DNA of 64,000 nucleotides from Flavobacterium tistrianum (GCF_003254545.1 NZ_QJRH01000060.1:1-64000); one strand, 5' to 3'. Shown: positions 8,101 to 17,938, counted from the stretch's first letter. Notes: a model not told the origin generated them from the letters alone. Numbers and translations are program-made.

Positions 8101-9297
8101 ATGAAAAAAAGTCTTATTGCACTCTCTTTAGGAGGGTTAACTATTGGAATTACAGAATTTGTAATGATGGGATTACTCCCAGATATTGCTTCAGATATGA
8201 AAGTTTCAATTCCGGTTGCTGGATATTTAATTTCAGCTTATGCGCTTGGAGTTGTTATTGGAGCACCTTTATTAGTAATCGCAGGAAGAAATTATGCGCC
8301 TAAAAAAATGCTTTTAATTTTAGCTTTAATGCTGGCAGTTTTTAATGCATTATCAATTATTGCTCCCGATTATAATATTTTATTTGCTTCCCGATTTCTT
8401 TCTGGTTTGCCGCATGGAGCATTCTTTGGAGTGGGAGCGGTAGTCGCAAGCCGTTTGGCAGATAAAGGAAAAGAAGCACAGGCAATCTCAATTATGTTTG
8501 CCGGCTTAACTATCGCTAACTTAATAGGTGTACCTATTGGAACTTATATAGGACATCATTTTATTTGGCGTTATACTTTTGTTTTAATTGCTCTTGTGGG
8601 ATTATTGACGTTGCTGGCAATTTATTTTTGGATGCCGAATTTAGAAAAAGGAGAAAGTGTCAATATGAAAACACAGCTTCAGTTTTTTAAGAAAACAGAA
8701 GCTTGGCTAATCATCGGAATTACAGCAATTGGTTTTGGAGGTCTCTTTGCTTGGATCAGTTACATTGCACCTCTTTTAATTAATGTATCAAAGTTTTCGC
8801 CAGAAGATGTTTCATCTATCTTGATTTTAGCAGGACTAGGAATGGTAGTTGGTAACTTCGTGGGAGGTAAATTGGCAGATCGTTTTTCGCCAGCTCCAAC
8901 GACTCTAGCTTTATTGCTTGTTATGTCTACCGATTTGGTTTTGGTTTACTTTTTCTCATTTAATCAATATGTGTCCTTATTTCTAACTTTCTTAACGGGG
9001 GCTATTTCATTCTCGGTAATTGCGCCAATTCAGATGCTGATGATTCGTACGGCAAAAGGAGCGGAGATGATTGCTTCGGCTTCTCTTCAAGGAAGCTTTA
9101 ATATTGGTAATGCTTTAGGCGCTTTTCTTGGCGGATTGCCTTTGGCGGCGGGATTCAGCTATTCTTCTCCTAATCTTATTGGCGTAGTAATGTCGGTTAT
9201 CGGAATGATTATTACATTCATATTGGAGATTACATCAAAAACAGGTTCAAGTTCAGCCAGTATAAGTCTAAAAACAATCAAATTTTTAAGCCCTTAA
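8101..9297 (+). CDS. MFS transporter, AraJ/sugar-efflux (DHA1) type
   Basis: 398 aa inner-membrane permease with about 12 hydrophobic helices. The N-terminal ITEFVMMGLLPDIASDM and the later SRFLSGLPHGAFFGVGAVVA are typical of the AraJ/YdhP group of drug or sugar exporters. The substrate cannot be read from sequence. Divergent from an AraC regulator that probably controls it. The stop codon lies inside the stem of its terminator. The C-terminal tail (about 20 residues, Ser/Lys-rich) is cytoplasmic. Confidence 0.9.
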   Translation: MKKSLIALSLGGLTIGITEFVMMGLLPDIASDMKVSIPVAGYLISAYALGVVIGAPLLVIAGRNYAPKKMLLILALMLAVFNALSIIAPDYNILFASRFLSGLPHGAFFGVGAVVASRLADKGKEAQAISIMFAGLTIANLIGVPIGTYIGHHFIWRYTFVLIALVGLLTLLAIYFWMPNLEKGESVNMKTQLQFFKKTEAWLIIGITAIGFGGLFAWISYIAPLLINVSKFSPEDVSSILILAGLGMVVGNFVGGKLADRFSPAPTTLALLLVMSTDLVLVYFFSFNQYVSLFLTFLTGAISFSVIAPIQMLMIRTAKGAEMIASASLQGSFNIGNALGAFLGGLPLAAGFSYSSPNLIGVVMSVIGMIITFILEITSKTGSSSASISLKTIKFLSP

Positions 9298-9320
9298 CTT
9301 TTGTTTAAGGGCTTTTTTTA
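9288..9320 (+). terminator. Intrinsic terminator of the MFS gene
   Basis: Stem aagcccttaa/ttaagggctt followed by a T-run. The left arm overlaps the last codons of the gene. Confidence 0.85.
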
Positions 9321-9500
9321 TGCTTGTAAATACGCAAGCTTATAGTCAGAATCACTTTTTCTTTTCCTCCGTTGACTTTATTTATAGGTAAAATCATTAT
9401 AAAATTTAAGCTGTAAATAGTTTTTTTTTAATTTTTTTTGGCTTGGCTTTAACTTTTTAAGTGTAAAAACAACACCTGATAATTTCGTAATTAATATTCA

Positions 9501-9512
9501 TGTAATCGATTG
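9501..9512. promoter_or_regulatory. Upstream AATCGATT site (TGTAATCGATTG)
   Basis: It matches 11 of the 14 positions of the perfect palindrome at 9687-9700 and is about 186 bases upstream of it. Both are followed by a T-run and GC. A second operator for looping repression or activation is possible. Confidence 0.4.
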
Positions 9513-9678
9513 TTTTTTTTGCAATAATCGAATCAAATGAACGATTAGTAATAATATTTTTAATATTTTAAAGTGATATAAATTATATATGTCACATAAA
9601 AAAGCAATAATAATTTTCATATATAGTTTATTTTGGGATTTTTTTGGGAAATTTTATTTTTCGTTTAAAAAAAATATC

Positions 9679-9729
9679 TATGTTTGTGTAATCGATTACA
9701 ACTTTTTTTGCGTTGTTCGAAATCGATTA
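9679..9729. promoter_or_regulatory. Putative -7 element and LacI-like operator for the susCD operon
   Basis: TATGTTTG (9679-9686) fits the -7 consensus TAnnTTTG. The perfect 14-bp palindrome TGTAATCGATTACA (9687-9700) follows at once, so it would cover the transcription start. A half-related AATCGATT lies at 9721-9728. A central CG in an A/T-symmetric palindrome is characteristic of LacI/GntR-type operators. No LacI-family gene is in this window, so the regulator would act from elsewhere. Confidence 0.55.
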
Positions 9730-9893
9730 AGTTATGTGAAGGAAAATGAAGCTTGAATAAAGTTTTAATGAAGAGATAAATAAATTACTGTTAAATAAAA
9801 ACCACAAATATTAACTATAAAATGAATTGAAAGTAACCACAAAAAACCACTTAAACCAACTAGAAAAAACATTAATAACTTAAACAATCAACC

Positions 9894-12800
9894 ATGAACT
9901 TTAAAGAACTATTAAACAAAGGAGCAAATTTTTGCTTTAAACTTGTTTTCTTACTGTGCTTATTGATCGGTAGTCAAGTACACGCGCAGGGCACAACGAT
10001 AGAGGGAACCGTGAAGGATGCCGCGGGACTTTCTCTTCCTGGGGTAAACGTCTTAGAAAAAGGAACTAAGAACGGAACTTCTACCGATTTTGATGGGCAT
10101 TACAAAATAAAACTAACCAATCCGAAAGCAGTATTAAGTTTTTCATTTATAGGGTTTCAGAGCATTAATGTTCCAACGGAAGGAAAGACCAAAGTAAATG
10201 CAACATTAATTGAAGATGCTAATAACTTAAATGAAGTTGTTGTAATTGGATACGGAACGGCTAAAAAGTCTGATTTGACTGGAGCGGTATCTACTATTTC
10301 GGGTACAGACTTGAAAAAAGTGCCAGTAGCTAATGTTGCTGAAGCTTTAACAGGTAGAATTGCTGGTGTGCAGGTAACTACCGCAGAGGGTTCTCCTGAT
10401 GCAGACATTAAAATTAGAGTTCGTGGAGGTGGTTCACTTACTCAAGATGCTTCGCCTTTAATTATTGTGGATGGATTTCCAATCAATAATATGAATGACA
10501 TTTCTTCATCTGATATTGAAACAATGACTGTTTTAAAAGATGCCGCTTCAACTGCAATCTACGGATCACGTGGTGCAAATGGGGTAATTCTTATTACTAC
10601 AAAAAGCGGAAAAGATGGAAAAATGGCAGTAAACTTCAACATGTTTTACGGTATGAAAACGATGGCGAAGAAAATTGATGTTTTATCACCGGAGGATTAT
10701 ACTAAATGGCAATATGAGTATGCTTTACTTTCGCAAGGGACTCCAAAAGTAGCTTCAGATCCAAGTTCATATACTAAGTATTTTGGAAATTGGCAAGATC
10801 ATGATATGTACGCAGGTGTGAAAGGGGATGATTGGCAAGAGCAGATTTTTGGACGTACAGGTGAGGTTCAAAGCCGTGATTTAGGAATTAGAGGAGGAAC
10901 TGATAAGCTTAATTATAATTTTAATTATGCTCATTTTGATGAAAAAGCGATTATGGTAGGTTCAAACTATAAAAGAAACAACTTAGCATTAGCTTTAAAA
11001 AGTAAATTAAATGATAAGATTGACGTTGGTTTTACTATGCGTTATTCAGATACAGAGATTGATGGTGGTGGTGTAAACGAGCAAAATGAGAAATCTTCAT
11101 CAGACTCACGTATGCGTACTATTGTGGGTTATGCGCCACTTCCAGTTGCAGGTTTAACTACAGAAGATGTAAATGGGGATGGAACAGATATGTTAATAAA
11201 TCCTTTTACGTCTATTTCTGACAACGATCGTCAGCAGTTTCGTAAAAACTTTAATATGTTAGGAAGTTTTGGATGGGAAATTGTTGATAATTTAAAATTG
11301 AAAGTAGATTTAGGTTTAGACAATTTCAATAACCAAGATTATCGTTTTTACGGACTAACTACTTATTATGTGGCAAACTCACCACTGGCTACAATGCAGA
11401 ACATGCCAGCAATGATTATGTCAGATGCTAAGGAGAAACGTTTTAGAAATGCTAATACGCTTACTTACGATTTTAAAAAATTAATGGGCGATGATCATCA
11501 TTTGAATGTTCTTGTTGGGGAAGAAAACATTACATATAGCTCAAATACTGTAACAAGCACTATCCACGGATATCCAACATTTTTTAATTTTGATCAAGCA
11601 AAAAAATTAACTACGCAAGGAACTCCTCAATCTGTTGATAATTATTACAGCCCAGATGATAAATTATTATCATTTTTTGGACGTGCAAATTATGACTACA
11701 AAAACCGTTACTTACTTTCAGCGACATTTCGCGCCGATGGATCTAGTAAATTTTTGGCAGAAAATCGTTGGGGTTACTTTCCGGCTTTTGCAGCAGGATG
11801 GAAAATGTCAGAAGAAAATTGGCTAAAAAATAAAACTTGGTTAAGCCTTTTAAAGCTAAGAGCAAGTTATGGTGAAGCAGGAAATAATAATATACCTGTT
11901 GGTCAGCAAATTCAAATTTTTCAATCTACAGCAACATCATGGATCAATGGGGTTACTAGCGTTTGGGCGCCTTCAAAAACGATGCCTAATCCTGATTTGA
12001 AATGGGAAACAACTGTAACTCAAAACTTAGGTTTAGATTTCGCATTTTTCAAAAATCGCTTAAGTGGTAATTTCGATATATATAAAAATATTACTAGCGA
12101 CTTATTAATTAATTTCCCAGTTGCAGGATCTGGATATGATTTCCAATATCGTAATATGGGAGAAACACAAAATAAAGGTTTTGAAGCTACAATTAATGTT
12201 GTTGCGATTGAAAAAGCTAAATACGGATTGAATTTTTCTTTCAATATGTCGGTAAATAAAAACCGTATCAATTCATTAGGAATGATGAGTGATTTTGGAC
12301 AAGGCACAGGATGGGCTTCTTCACAAATTGGAGATGATTACCTTATAGCAGTTGGCGGTTCATTAGGTAGTATGTATGGCTATAAAAATGATGGAAGATA
12401 TGAAGTTTCTGACTTTGATTATGTTGGAGGAAAATATGTTTTAAAAAGCGGAGTAGTGAATACTTCTACTTCTTTAGTGGGTGATGGAAATGGCCTTAGA
12501 CCTGGAGATATGAAATTAAAAGATATCAACGGAGATGGTAAAGTAGATATTAACGATAAAACAGTTATTGGAAATGTTAATCCTAAAAGCTCTGGAGGTT
12601 TTGTTATCAACGGAAATGCTTATGGATTTGATTTAATGGCAGCTTTCAATTGGAGTATTGGTAACGATATATATAATGCAGATAAAATTGAGTTTTCGAC
12701 AGCTACAGCTTCAGGAGAATACAAAAACTTAAATTCTACAATGGCTGATGGAAAAAGATGGACAAATTTAGATCCTGCTACAGGACAATTAGTAACAGAT

Positions 12801-13139
12801 AATCCTCAAGCTTTAGCAGCTCTTAATGCTAATACAACGATGTGGTCTCCATATATGAGATCTGCTATCTTTACTGATTGGGCAGTTGAAGACGCATCAT
12901 TTTTAAGATTGAATACTTTAACATTAGGCTATACAATGCCTGAAATGTTTACATCTAAACTTGGAGTTTCTAAATTGAGATTTTACTTGACAGGAAGCAA
13001 TGTTTTTGTTTGGACTAATTATTCTGGTTCTGATCCAGAGGTTTCAACAAAAAGAAAAACTCCACTTACTCCTGGGGTTGATTCGAGTCCTTATCCAAGA
13101 AGCAGACAAATGATTTTTGGAATGAATCTTAATTTCTAA
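9894..13139 (+). CDS. SusC/RagA-family TonB-linked outer-membrane transporter
   Basis: 1081 aa. Signal peptide of about 31 residues (LLCLLIGSQVHA-Q), carboxypeptidase-regulatory-like domain at about 36-110 (IEGTVKDAAGLSLPGVNV), SusC signature and plug at about 115-235 (VVVIGYGTAKKSDLTGAV, VRVRGGGSL-like IRVRGGGSL, LKDAASTAIYGSRGANGVI), then a large beta-barrel ending in NLNF. It imports an oligosaccharide across the outer membrane together with the SusD encoded 16 bases downstream. The gene order with a pectin-locus type lipoprotein hints at uronate-rich glycans, but no degrading enzyme adjoins it. Confidence 0.95.
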   Translation: MNFKELLNKGANFCFKLVFLLCLLIGSQVHAQGTTIEGTVKDAAGLSLPGVNVLEKGTKNGTSTDFDGHYKIKLTNPKAVLSFSFIGFQSINVPTEGKTKVNATLIEDANNLNEVVVIGYGTAKKSDLTGAVSTISGTDLKKVPVANVAEALTGRIAGVQVTTAEGSPDADIKIRVRGGGSLTQDASPLIIVDGFPINNMNDISSSDIETMTVLKDAASTAIYGSRGANGVILITTKSGKDGKMAVNFNMFYGMKTMAKKIDVLSPEDYTKWQYEYALLSQGTPKVASDPSSYTKYFGNWQDHDMYAGVKGDDWQEQIFGRTGEVQSRDLGIRGGTDKLNYNFNYAHFDEKAIMVGSNYKRNNLALALKSKLNDKIDVGFTMRYSDTEIDGGGVNEQNEKSSSDSRMRTIVGYAPLPVAGLTTEDVNGDGTDMLINPFTSISDNDRQQFRKNFNMLGSFGWEIVDNLKLKVDLGLDNFNNQDYRFYGLTTYYVANSPLATMQNMPAMIMSDAKEKRFRNANTLTYDFKKLMGDDHHLNVLVGEENITYSSNTVTSTIHGYPTFFNFDQAKKLTTQGTPQSVDNYYSPDDKLLSFFGRANYDYKNRYLLSATFRADGSSKFLAENRWGYFPAFAAGWKMSEENWLKNKTWLSLLKLRASYGEAGNNNIPVGQQIQIFQSTATSWINGVTSVWAPSKTMPNPDLKWETTVTQNLGLDFAFFKNRLSGNFDIYKNITSDLLINFPVAGSGYDFQYRNMGETQNKGFEATINVVAIEKAKYGLNFSFNMSVNKNRINSLGMMSDFGQGTGWASSQIGDDYLIAVGGSLGSMYGYKNDGRYEVSDFDYVGGKYVLKSGVVNTSTSLVGDGNGLRPGDMKLKDINGDGKVDINDKTVIGNVNPKSSGGFVINGNAYGFDLMAAFNWSIGNDIYNADKIEFSTATASGEYKNLNSTMADGKRWTNLDPATGQLVTDNPQALAALNANTTMWSPYMRSAIFTDWAVEDASFLRLNTLTLGYTMPEMFTSKLGVSKLRFYLTGSNVFVWTNYSGSDPEVSTKRKTPLTPGVDSSPYPRSRQMIFGMNLNF

Positions 13140-13155
13140 TTTAAACGACTACAAA

Positions 13156-14958
13156 ATGAAACATAAAATAATTATAGCAGGATTGATTATTTCGGGTCTA
13201 TTTAGTTCTTGTCAGCAATTTGAAGATGACTATTTAGAAGCGCCTGCACAATCAACATTAGATGCTTCTGTAATTTTCTCTACTGCGGGACTTGCAAAAG
13301 GAGCTATTGACGGAATTAAAGTTCCATTTGCAGAAACAAACTCTTATAGAGGAAGATTTTTACCTTATTACGGATTAAATACAGATGTAGAATGGTATAA
13401 TACTTCGCAAACAGCTGGAGACAAATCAGATTTGTGTGTGTATGATGCAAAGCCTAGCAATACAGAAATGAATACTACCAATAATGCTTATGCCATGATG
13501 TATTCAGGAATTGAGCGTGCAAATGTTTGTATTCAGGGCTTACGCCAATATGGAAATCCTACACCAGGAACAGAATTAGGTCAGTTATTAGGAGAGGCTT
13601 TAACACTACGAGCGATTTACTATGCTGATTTGCTTAAATCTTGGGGAGATGTTCCTGCTCGTTTTGAACCGATTACTAGTGCTACTTTATATTTGCCTAA
13701 ATCAAATAGAGATATTATTTATAAACAATTAATTGCAGACTTAGGAGAAGCTTCAACATTGGTGGCTTGGCCTAACGAGACTTCTTATACAAGTACAGTA
13801 GAACACGTAAATAAGGCTTTTGTAAAAGCATTTAGAGCGCGTTTGGCTTTGGCAGCAAGTGGTTACCAGCAATATCCTGACGGAGTGAGAAGAAGCAATG
13901 ATCCAGAACTTTCAGTAGCGTCTATGTATGCATTGGCATTAAGAGAATCTCGTGAGGTAATCCAAAGTGGTTCTGCTCGTTTAGAATCTACTTTTGAGGG
14001 ATTATGGAGAAAATACAACGAAGAAAATACTGCTGCAGGAGGAGAATCTCTTTGGGAACTTCCTTTTTCTGATGGGCGTGGTAGAATGTTATTTACTTTT
14101 GCTGTAAAGCACACGGCGGCAGCTGATCAATTTCAGGCTAATGGAGCTAACCGTGGTGGTGTTGCAGGTCCATTACCATTTGTTTTCTATGACTACGATC
14201 AAACTGATGCTCGTAGAAATGTTACTTGTGTGCCTTATAAATATGGTGCAGCGGTTAATGGTATTGCAAAACAAGAGTTGGGTTCTTTAGATACATGGTA
14301 TTTTGGTAAATACCGTTACGAATGGATGAAACGTTATGTAACTTCTACAAATGATGATGGAGTTAATAAAATGTACATGCGTTATGCTGAGGTGCTTTTA
14401 ATTGCTGCTGAAACGGCAAACGAATTGGAAGGGCCAAGTGCAGCAATGCCTTATTTGAAAGAAGTACGAAGAAGATCATTTTCTTCAGCAGATCAGGCTG
14501 CTAAAGTTGAAAATTATGTAAATGCTTTAACTAGTAAAGAAGCAATGTTTAATGCGCTTGTTGATGAAAATAAATATGAGTTTACAGGTGAAATGGAACG
14601 TAAACAAGCACTTATTCGTTGGAATTTGCTTAAAGTAAACTTAGATAAAGCAAAACAAAAAATGGCAGAATTATCTGCTCGTACAGGACAATATGCAGAT
14701 GTGCCAGCTACTTTGTATTATAAATACCAGTCGGATAATGTAAGTTTAGATGTGTATGGACTTAATCGTGGAGAAACTACAAATCCAGGAGTTTTGTATA
14801 CTTCGACTCCTTGGACATGGACAGGAACAGCTGCTGATGCTAAAATAGCTTCTTTATATAAAGTAGGAGTTAATCCTGATAACAGACAATTTTGGCCAAT
14901 ATGGCAAGTGTTTCTGGATGCAAGTAATGGTCAGTTAAAAAATGATTACGGTTATTAA
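13156..14958 (+). CDS. SusD/RagB-family glycan-binding surface lipoprotein
   Basis: 600 aa with a lipoprotein signal (IIAGLIISGLFSSC, Cys19 lipidated). TPR-like helices and the SusD fold are indicated by YAMMYSGIERANVCI, LGEALTLRAIYYADLLKSWGDVP, KAFRARLALAASGY and YMRYAEVLLIAAETANELEG. It caps the SusC channel and captures the glycan at the cell surface. Same operon as the SusC gene and the following lipoprotein. Confidence 0.95.
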   Translation: MKHKIIIAGLIISGLFSSCQQFEDDYLEAPAQSTLDASVIFSTAGLAKGAIDGIKVPFAETNSYRGRFLPYYGLNTDVEWYNTSQTAGDKSDLCVYDAKPSNTEMNTTNNAYAMMYSGIERANVCIQGLRQYGNPTPGTELGQLLGEALTLRAIYYADLLKSWGDVPARFEPITSATLYLPKSNRDIIYKQLIADLGEASTLVAWPNETSYTSTVEHVNKAFVKAFRARLALAASGYQQYPDGVRRSNDPELSVASMYALALRESREVIQSGSARLESTFEGLWRKYNEENTAAGGESLWELPFSDGRGRMLFTFAVKHTAAADQFQANGANRGGVAGPLPFVFYDYDQTDARRNVTCVPYKYGAAVNGIAKQELGSLDTWYFGKYRYEWMKRYVTSTNDDGVNKMYMRYAEVLLIAAETANELEGPSAAMPYLKEVRRRSFSSADQAAKVENYVNALTSKEAMFNALVDENKYEFTGEMERKQALIRWNLLKVNLDKAKQKMAELSARTGQYADVPATLYYKYQSDNVSLDVYGLNRGETTNPGVLYTSTPWTWTGTAADAKIASLYKVGVNPDNRQFWPIWQVFLDASNGQLKNDYGY

Positions 14959-14996
14959 AAATTTTTCAAAAAACTAATAATAAATTATAAGTTATT

Positions 14997-16568
14997 ATGA
15001 TGAAAACAATAAATATATTTAAAGGATTAATAACCGTATTACTTCTTTCAGTAGCAATTTCTGGTTGCGAAAGTTATAATGAAGCGTTATTAGACGATAT
15101 AGGAAATACAAGAGAGTTTTCTCCAATTGGACTTAAAGCTACAATTAGAAATAAAACTGTAGTTGAATTAAACTGGACGGTTAAATCAGATGAAAATACA
15201 GATCATTATGTAGTAGAATTTAGTGCCGATGATCCTAGTTTCTCTACAATTTATAAAACCATAAATGTTGCGCCTTCTGAACTTCCTATACAAGTACCTC
15301 TAGAAGGAGAAACAGTTTATTCTATTAGAGTAAAATCTGTTACTTCGGGACTAGAAGATTCAAAATGGTCAGTTATAACAGCTACGACATTATCAGAACA
15401 AATAATGTTCCCGGTTCAAGATGCAGATATTGAAGCAACTAAAGTTACATTAAGATGGATTCCAAATAGCTCTGTGACACAAATTACAGCTATGCCTGGA
15501 AATATTATACACACTATTACAGCGGCTGAAAAAACTGCTGGAGTAGCTACTTTAACAGGCTTAACACCTGAAACTGCTTATACAGCAATTTTATACAACG
15601 GTACGAAGAAAAGAGGTGATGCATCATTTACAACTGGAATAGATATTGGAACTGGAATATTAGTTAAATTAGGAGATGATATAATTCAAAAAATTGTTAG
15701 TGCACCTTCTGGATCTGTTTTAGTTTTCATGCCGGGTGATTATACAGCTCAAACGGGAACAATAGCAGTAAATAAAACATTAACATTAAGAGGTTTGAGA
15801 CCAGGTGATAAACCAAAACTTAAATTTAATTTCACTCTAGCTAACAATCCTAATAATGCAAGCGAAGTAGTTAATTTCTCTTTAGTTGATATCGATTTAA
15901 GTGGAGTAGGAACAACTGGTGGTGCGATTACAATTGGTACAGCAGCCACTACACAATTGGGAGATGTTTTAATTAGCGGTAGTTATATTCATGATTTCCC
16001 ATCTCAATTAATGTACGGAAATGCATCAGCAAAATTAAAATCGTTTACTGTAGATAATAGTATTGTTAAAAATGTAAATACTGCTTCTGGAGCTGATTTT
16101 ATAGATTTCAGAACTACTTACGTGGCAAGTGTTTCTTTAACAAAAAGTACATTTGACACTTGTTCATCTCGTGATTTCATACGTTTAGATGCAGCTGCTG
16201 GATTAACAGGAACAGGGTTAACAAGCAATGTGTTAATTGATGCGTGTACAATTTATGCGCCTACCTTGCCAGCTGCAAGTAGAATCTTGTATGTGCGCTT
16301 TGTATCAAATGCATCAATAGTACGTAATACATTGTTAGCAGTTGGATCTGCAGTTTATACAAATTCTACAGCAACTGCCGCTCCAACATTCGGAAATAAT
16401 AATAATTTCAATTCAGCTGGTTTACAGGCTACAGCAAGTAACAATAGACCAGATGCTTCTGCAACTGTATTGGATCCTCAATTTACAAGTGCATCAACGG
16501 GTGATTTTACAATTAAAAATCAAACATTAATTGACAGAAAAGTGGGAGATCCACGTTGGATAAAATAA
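14997..16568 (+). CDS. Surface lipoprotein with fibronectin-type and right-handed-helix (DUF4957/DUF5123-like) regions
   Basis: 523 aa with a lipobox LSVAISGC (Cys24). Residues about 40-205 hold two fibronectin-III-like repeats (VELNWTVKSDENTDHYVVEFS; VTLRWIPNSSVTQITAMPG). Residues about 230-515 resemble a parallel beta-helix (LTLRGLRPGDKPKL, VLISGSYIHDFPSQLMYG, IVRNTLLAVGSAVYTNS) and end in the TGDFTIKNQTLIDRKVGDPRW motif common to DUF5123 proteins. Such proteins occur in pectin utilisation loci as surface glycan binders. No lyase catalytic residues are apparent. Third gene of the susCD operon. Confidence 0.8.
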   Translation: MMKTINIFKGLITVLLLSVAISGCESYNEALLDDIGNTREFSPIGLKATIRNKTVVELNWTVKSDENTDHYVVEFSADDPSFSTIYKTINVAPSELPIQVPLEGETVYSIRVKSVTSGLEDSKWSVITATTLSEQIMFPVQDADIEATKVTLRWIPNSSVTQITAMPGNIIHTITAAEKTAGVATLTGLTPETAYTAILYNGTKKRGDASFTTGIDIGTGILVKLGDDIIQKIVSAPSGSVLVFMPGDYTAQTGTIAVNKTLTLRGLRPGDKPKLKFNFTLANNPNNASEVVNFSLVDIDLSGVGTTGGAITIGTAATTQLGDVLISGSYIHDFPSQLMYGNASAKLKSFTVDNSIVKNVNTASGADFIDFRTTYVASVSLTKSTFDTCSSRDFIRLDAAAGLTGTGLTSNVLIDACTIYAPTLPAASRILYVRFVSNASIVRNTLLAVGSAVYTNSTATAAPTFGNNNNFNSAGLQATASNNRPDASATVLDPQFTSASTGDFTIKNQTLIDRKVGDPRWIK

Positions 16569-16593
16569 AAAAATCGTGGTTGATTAAATAGAG

Positions 16594-16632
16594 AAAAGCG
16601 GGATGCAATTTACTTTGTAATCCCGCTTTTTT
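16594..16632 (+). terminator. Terminator of the susCD operon
   Basis: Exact 11-bp stem aaaagcgggat/atcccgctttt with T-run. Its position 26 bases after the lipoprotein stop marks the end of the operon and indicates that no enzyme gene follows in the same transcript. Confidence 0.85.
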
Positions 16633-16744
16633 AATTTTGGTGCTAGCTTTCAATTTTAATTTAGTTGTAGCAGAAACTGAAAATTAAAAAATCATTGAAT
16701 GTAGTATCGTTTCAAAACTTTGATTTTTAATACGGATTCCATTG

Positions 16745-16954
16745 TTATTCTAATTCGATACAATCAAAAATGGTATTGTTTTGAAGTAATGCTGTAACAT
16801 TCAATTCGCTGTCAACTCGTAAGATGTTATCGCAATCTTCAAGGTCGAAATTCCATTGAGATTCTGGTAATAATTGATTTAGTAATGCAGAAGCCGATTC
16901 AAATTTGGCTTGGTTATCAACGGAAGTTTTAAAAACATAAATCATAATTTGCAT
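16745..16954 (-). CDS. 69-aa ferredoxin-like-fold protein (paralogue of the one at 27644)
   Basis: Short soluble protein with a beta-alpha-beta-like pattern: MIYVFKTSV strand, helix with ASALLNQLLP, strand WNFDLED, NILRVDS, helix, then a terminal FDCIELE. It aligns end to end with the 69-aa protein at 27644-27853 (FKTSV/YKTNV, WNFD/INFD, NILRVDS/NILKIET, FDC/FHC). The size and pattern suggest an HMA-like fold, but the CxxC metal site is absent. ATG at 16954; an inner ATG at 16945 is possible. Function unknown. Downstream of, and same strand as, the AraC gene at 16995, with 40 bases between. Confidence 0.7.
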   Translation of the reverse strand: MQIMIYVFKTSVDNQAKFESASALLNQLLPESQWNFDLEDCDNILRVDSELNVTALLQNNTIFDCIELE

Positions 16955-16994
16955 TTTTGAGGAAGCAAATTTCTGAAAAACGTCTACATAATTG

Positions 16995-17936
16995 TTAGGA
17001 TTCTCTAATCAATAATTGGGACTTATCAATCAATTTTCGATATCGTATTGGAGAAATTCCTTCTGTTTTTTTGAAAAAACGGCTAAAGTAAGATTGATCT
17101 TCAAATCCTACTTGTGCTGCGATTTCACCTACAGAAAGGGTGGTTTGAAACAGTAAATATTTAGCTTCGAGCAATATGTTTTCGTCAATCCATTTCACCG
17201 CAGATTTTCCTGTAATAGTCTTTACACATTTATTTAAATGGTTTGGAGTGACATTCAATAAAGACGAATAATAATTTACCTGATGCTGGGTTTTTATATG
17301 ATCATGAATCAGTTCTTTGAATTTTGCTGTAATGGCTTCTGCTGCCGAAATGCTTTTGATAGTTTTCACAGCATTTTTATTCATTTCATAAAACAGCGTA
17401 ATCAGATAAGATTGCACAATATTCAAATCTGCAATTGTAGTTTCTGAATATTCCTTTTTCAATCGTTCAAAGATATTGGTAATGGGTTCAATATCTTCGG
17501 GAGCCAGTTTGATTTTCGGATTTCCAGAAATTTTCAAAAAATCAAAATCATTCAACAATTCGCGACTGCCATATTTCCGAATTAAAATATCAGGATGAAA
17601 CTGGCAGATATAACCTTTATGAATATTATTTACATTATCAAGCGAAAAAATCTGACCCGCTGGAACCATAATCATTTCATTATCGGTTGTGATAAATTCC
17701 TGATATCCCAATTTCATAATATGCTGACCAGAAGAAATAAAAATTAAAGTATGGCAAGAATGTTTAGAAGGCGGAACAGGATGTTGCATTTGCATCATTT
17801 CTTCAATTTCAAGACAGAAAAAATGATCCGAATTCGATTTGAAAAGCAAATGAATAGGATTGTCTTCACCTAAAAATTTCTCTCGAAATCCTTTTGGGCC
17901 ATACGTTTTTATTTTCTCTGCCTGCCTCTTTTTCAT
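16995..17936 (-). CDS. AraC-family transcriptional regulator
   Basis: 313 aa. N-terminal cupin-like sensor (about 30-150; HSCHTLIFISSGQHIMKLG, then DNEMIMVPAGQIFSLD), linker, and C-terminal AraC domain (about 210-305) with both helix-turn-helix units (YYSSLLNVTPNHLNKCVKT; LSVGEIAAQVGFEDQSYFSRFF). Starts 2 bases after the stop of the caspase-fold-like gene at 17939, so the pair is co-transcribed and may act together. Confidence 0.9.
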   Translation of the reverse strand: MKKRQAEKIKTYGPKGFREKFLGEDNPIHLLFKSNSDHFFCLEIEEMMQMQHPVPPSKHSCHTLIFISSGQHIMKLGYQEFITTDNEMIMVPAGQIFSLDNVNNIHKGYICQFHPDILIRKYGSRELLNDFDFLKISGNPKIKLAPEDIEPITNIFERLKKEYSETTIADLNIVQSYLITLFYEMNKNAVKTIKSISAAEAITAKFKELIHDHIKTQHQVNYYSSLLNVTPNHLNKCVKTITGKSAVKWIDENILLEAKYLLFQTTLSVGEIAAQVGFEDQSYFSRFFKKTEGISPIRYRKLIDKSQLLIRES

Positions 17937-17938
17937 TT

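Larger units (their letters stand above)
9321..9893 (+). promoter_or_regulatory. Long AT-rich leader of the SusC operon with no gene
   Basis: About 570 bases of very AT-rich DNA without a credible reading frame. It holds three AATCGATT cores (near 9504, 9690 and 9721) and a likely -7 element. If transcription begins near 9693, the SusC mRNA has an untranslated leader of about 200 bases, common for susC-like genes. Confidence 0.6.
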
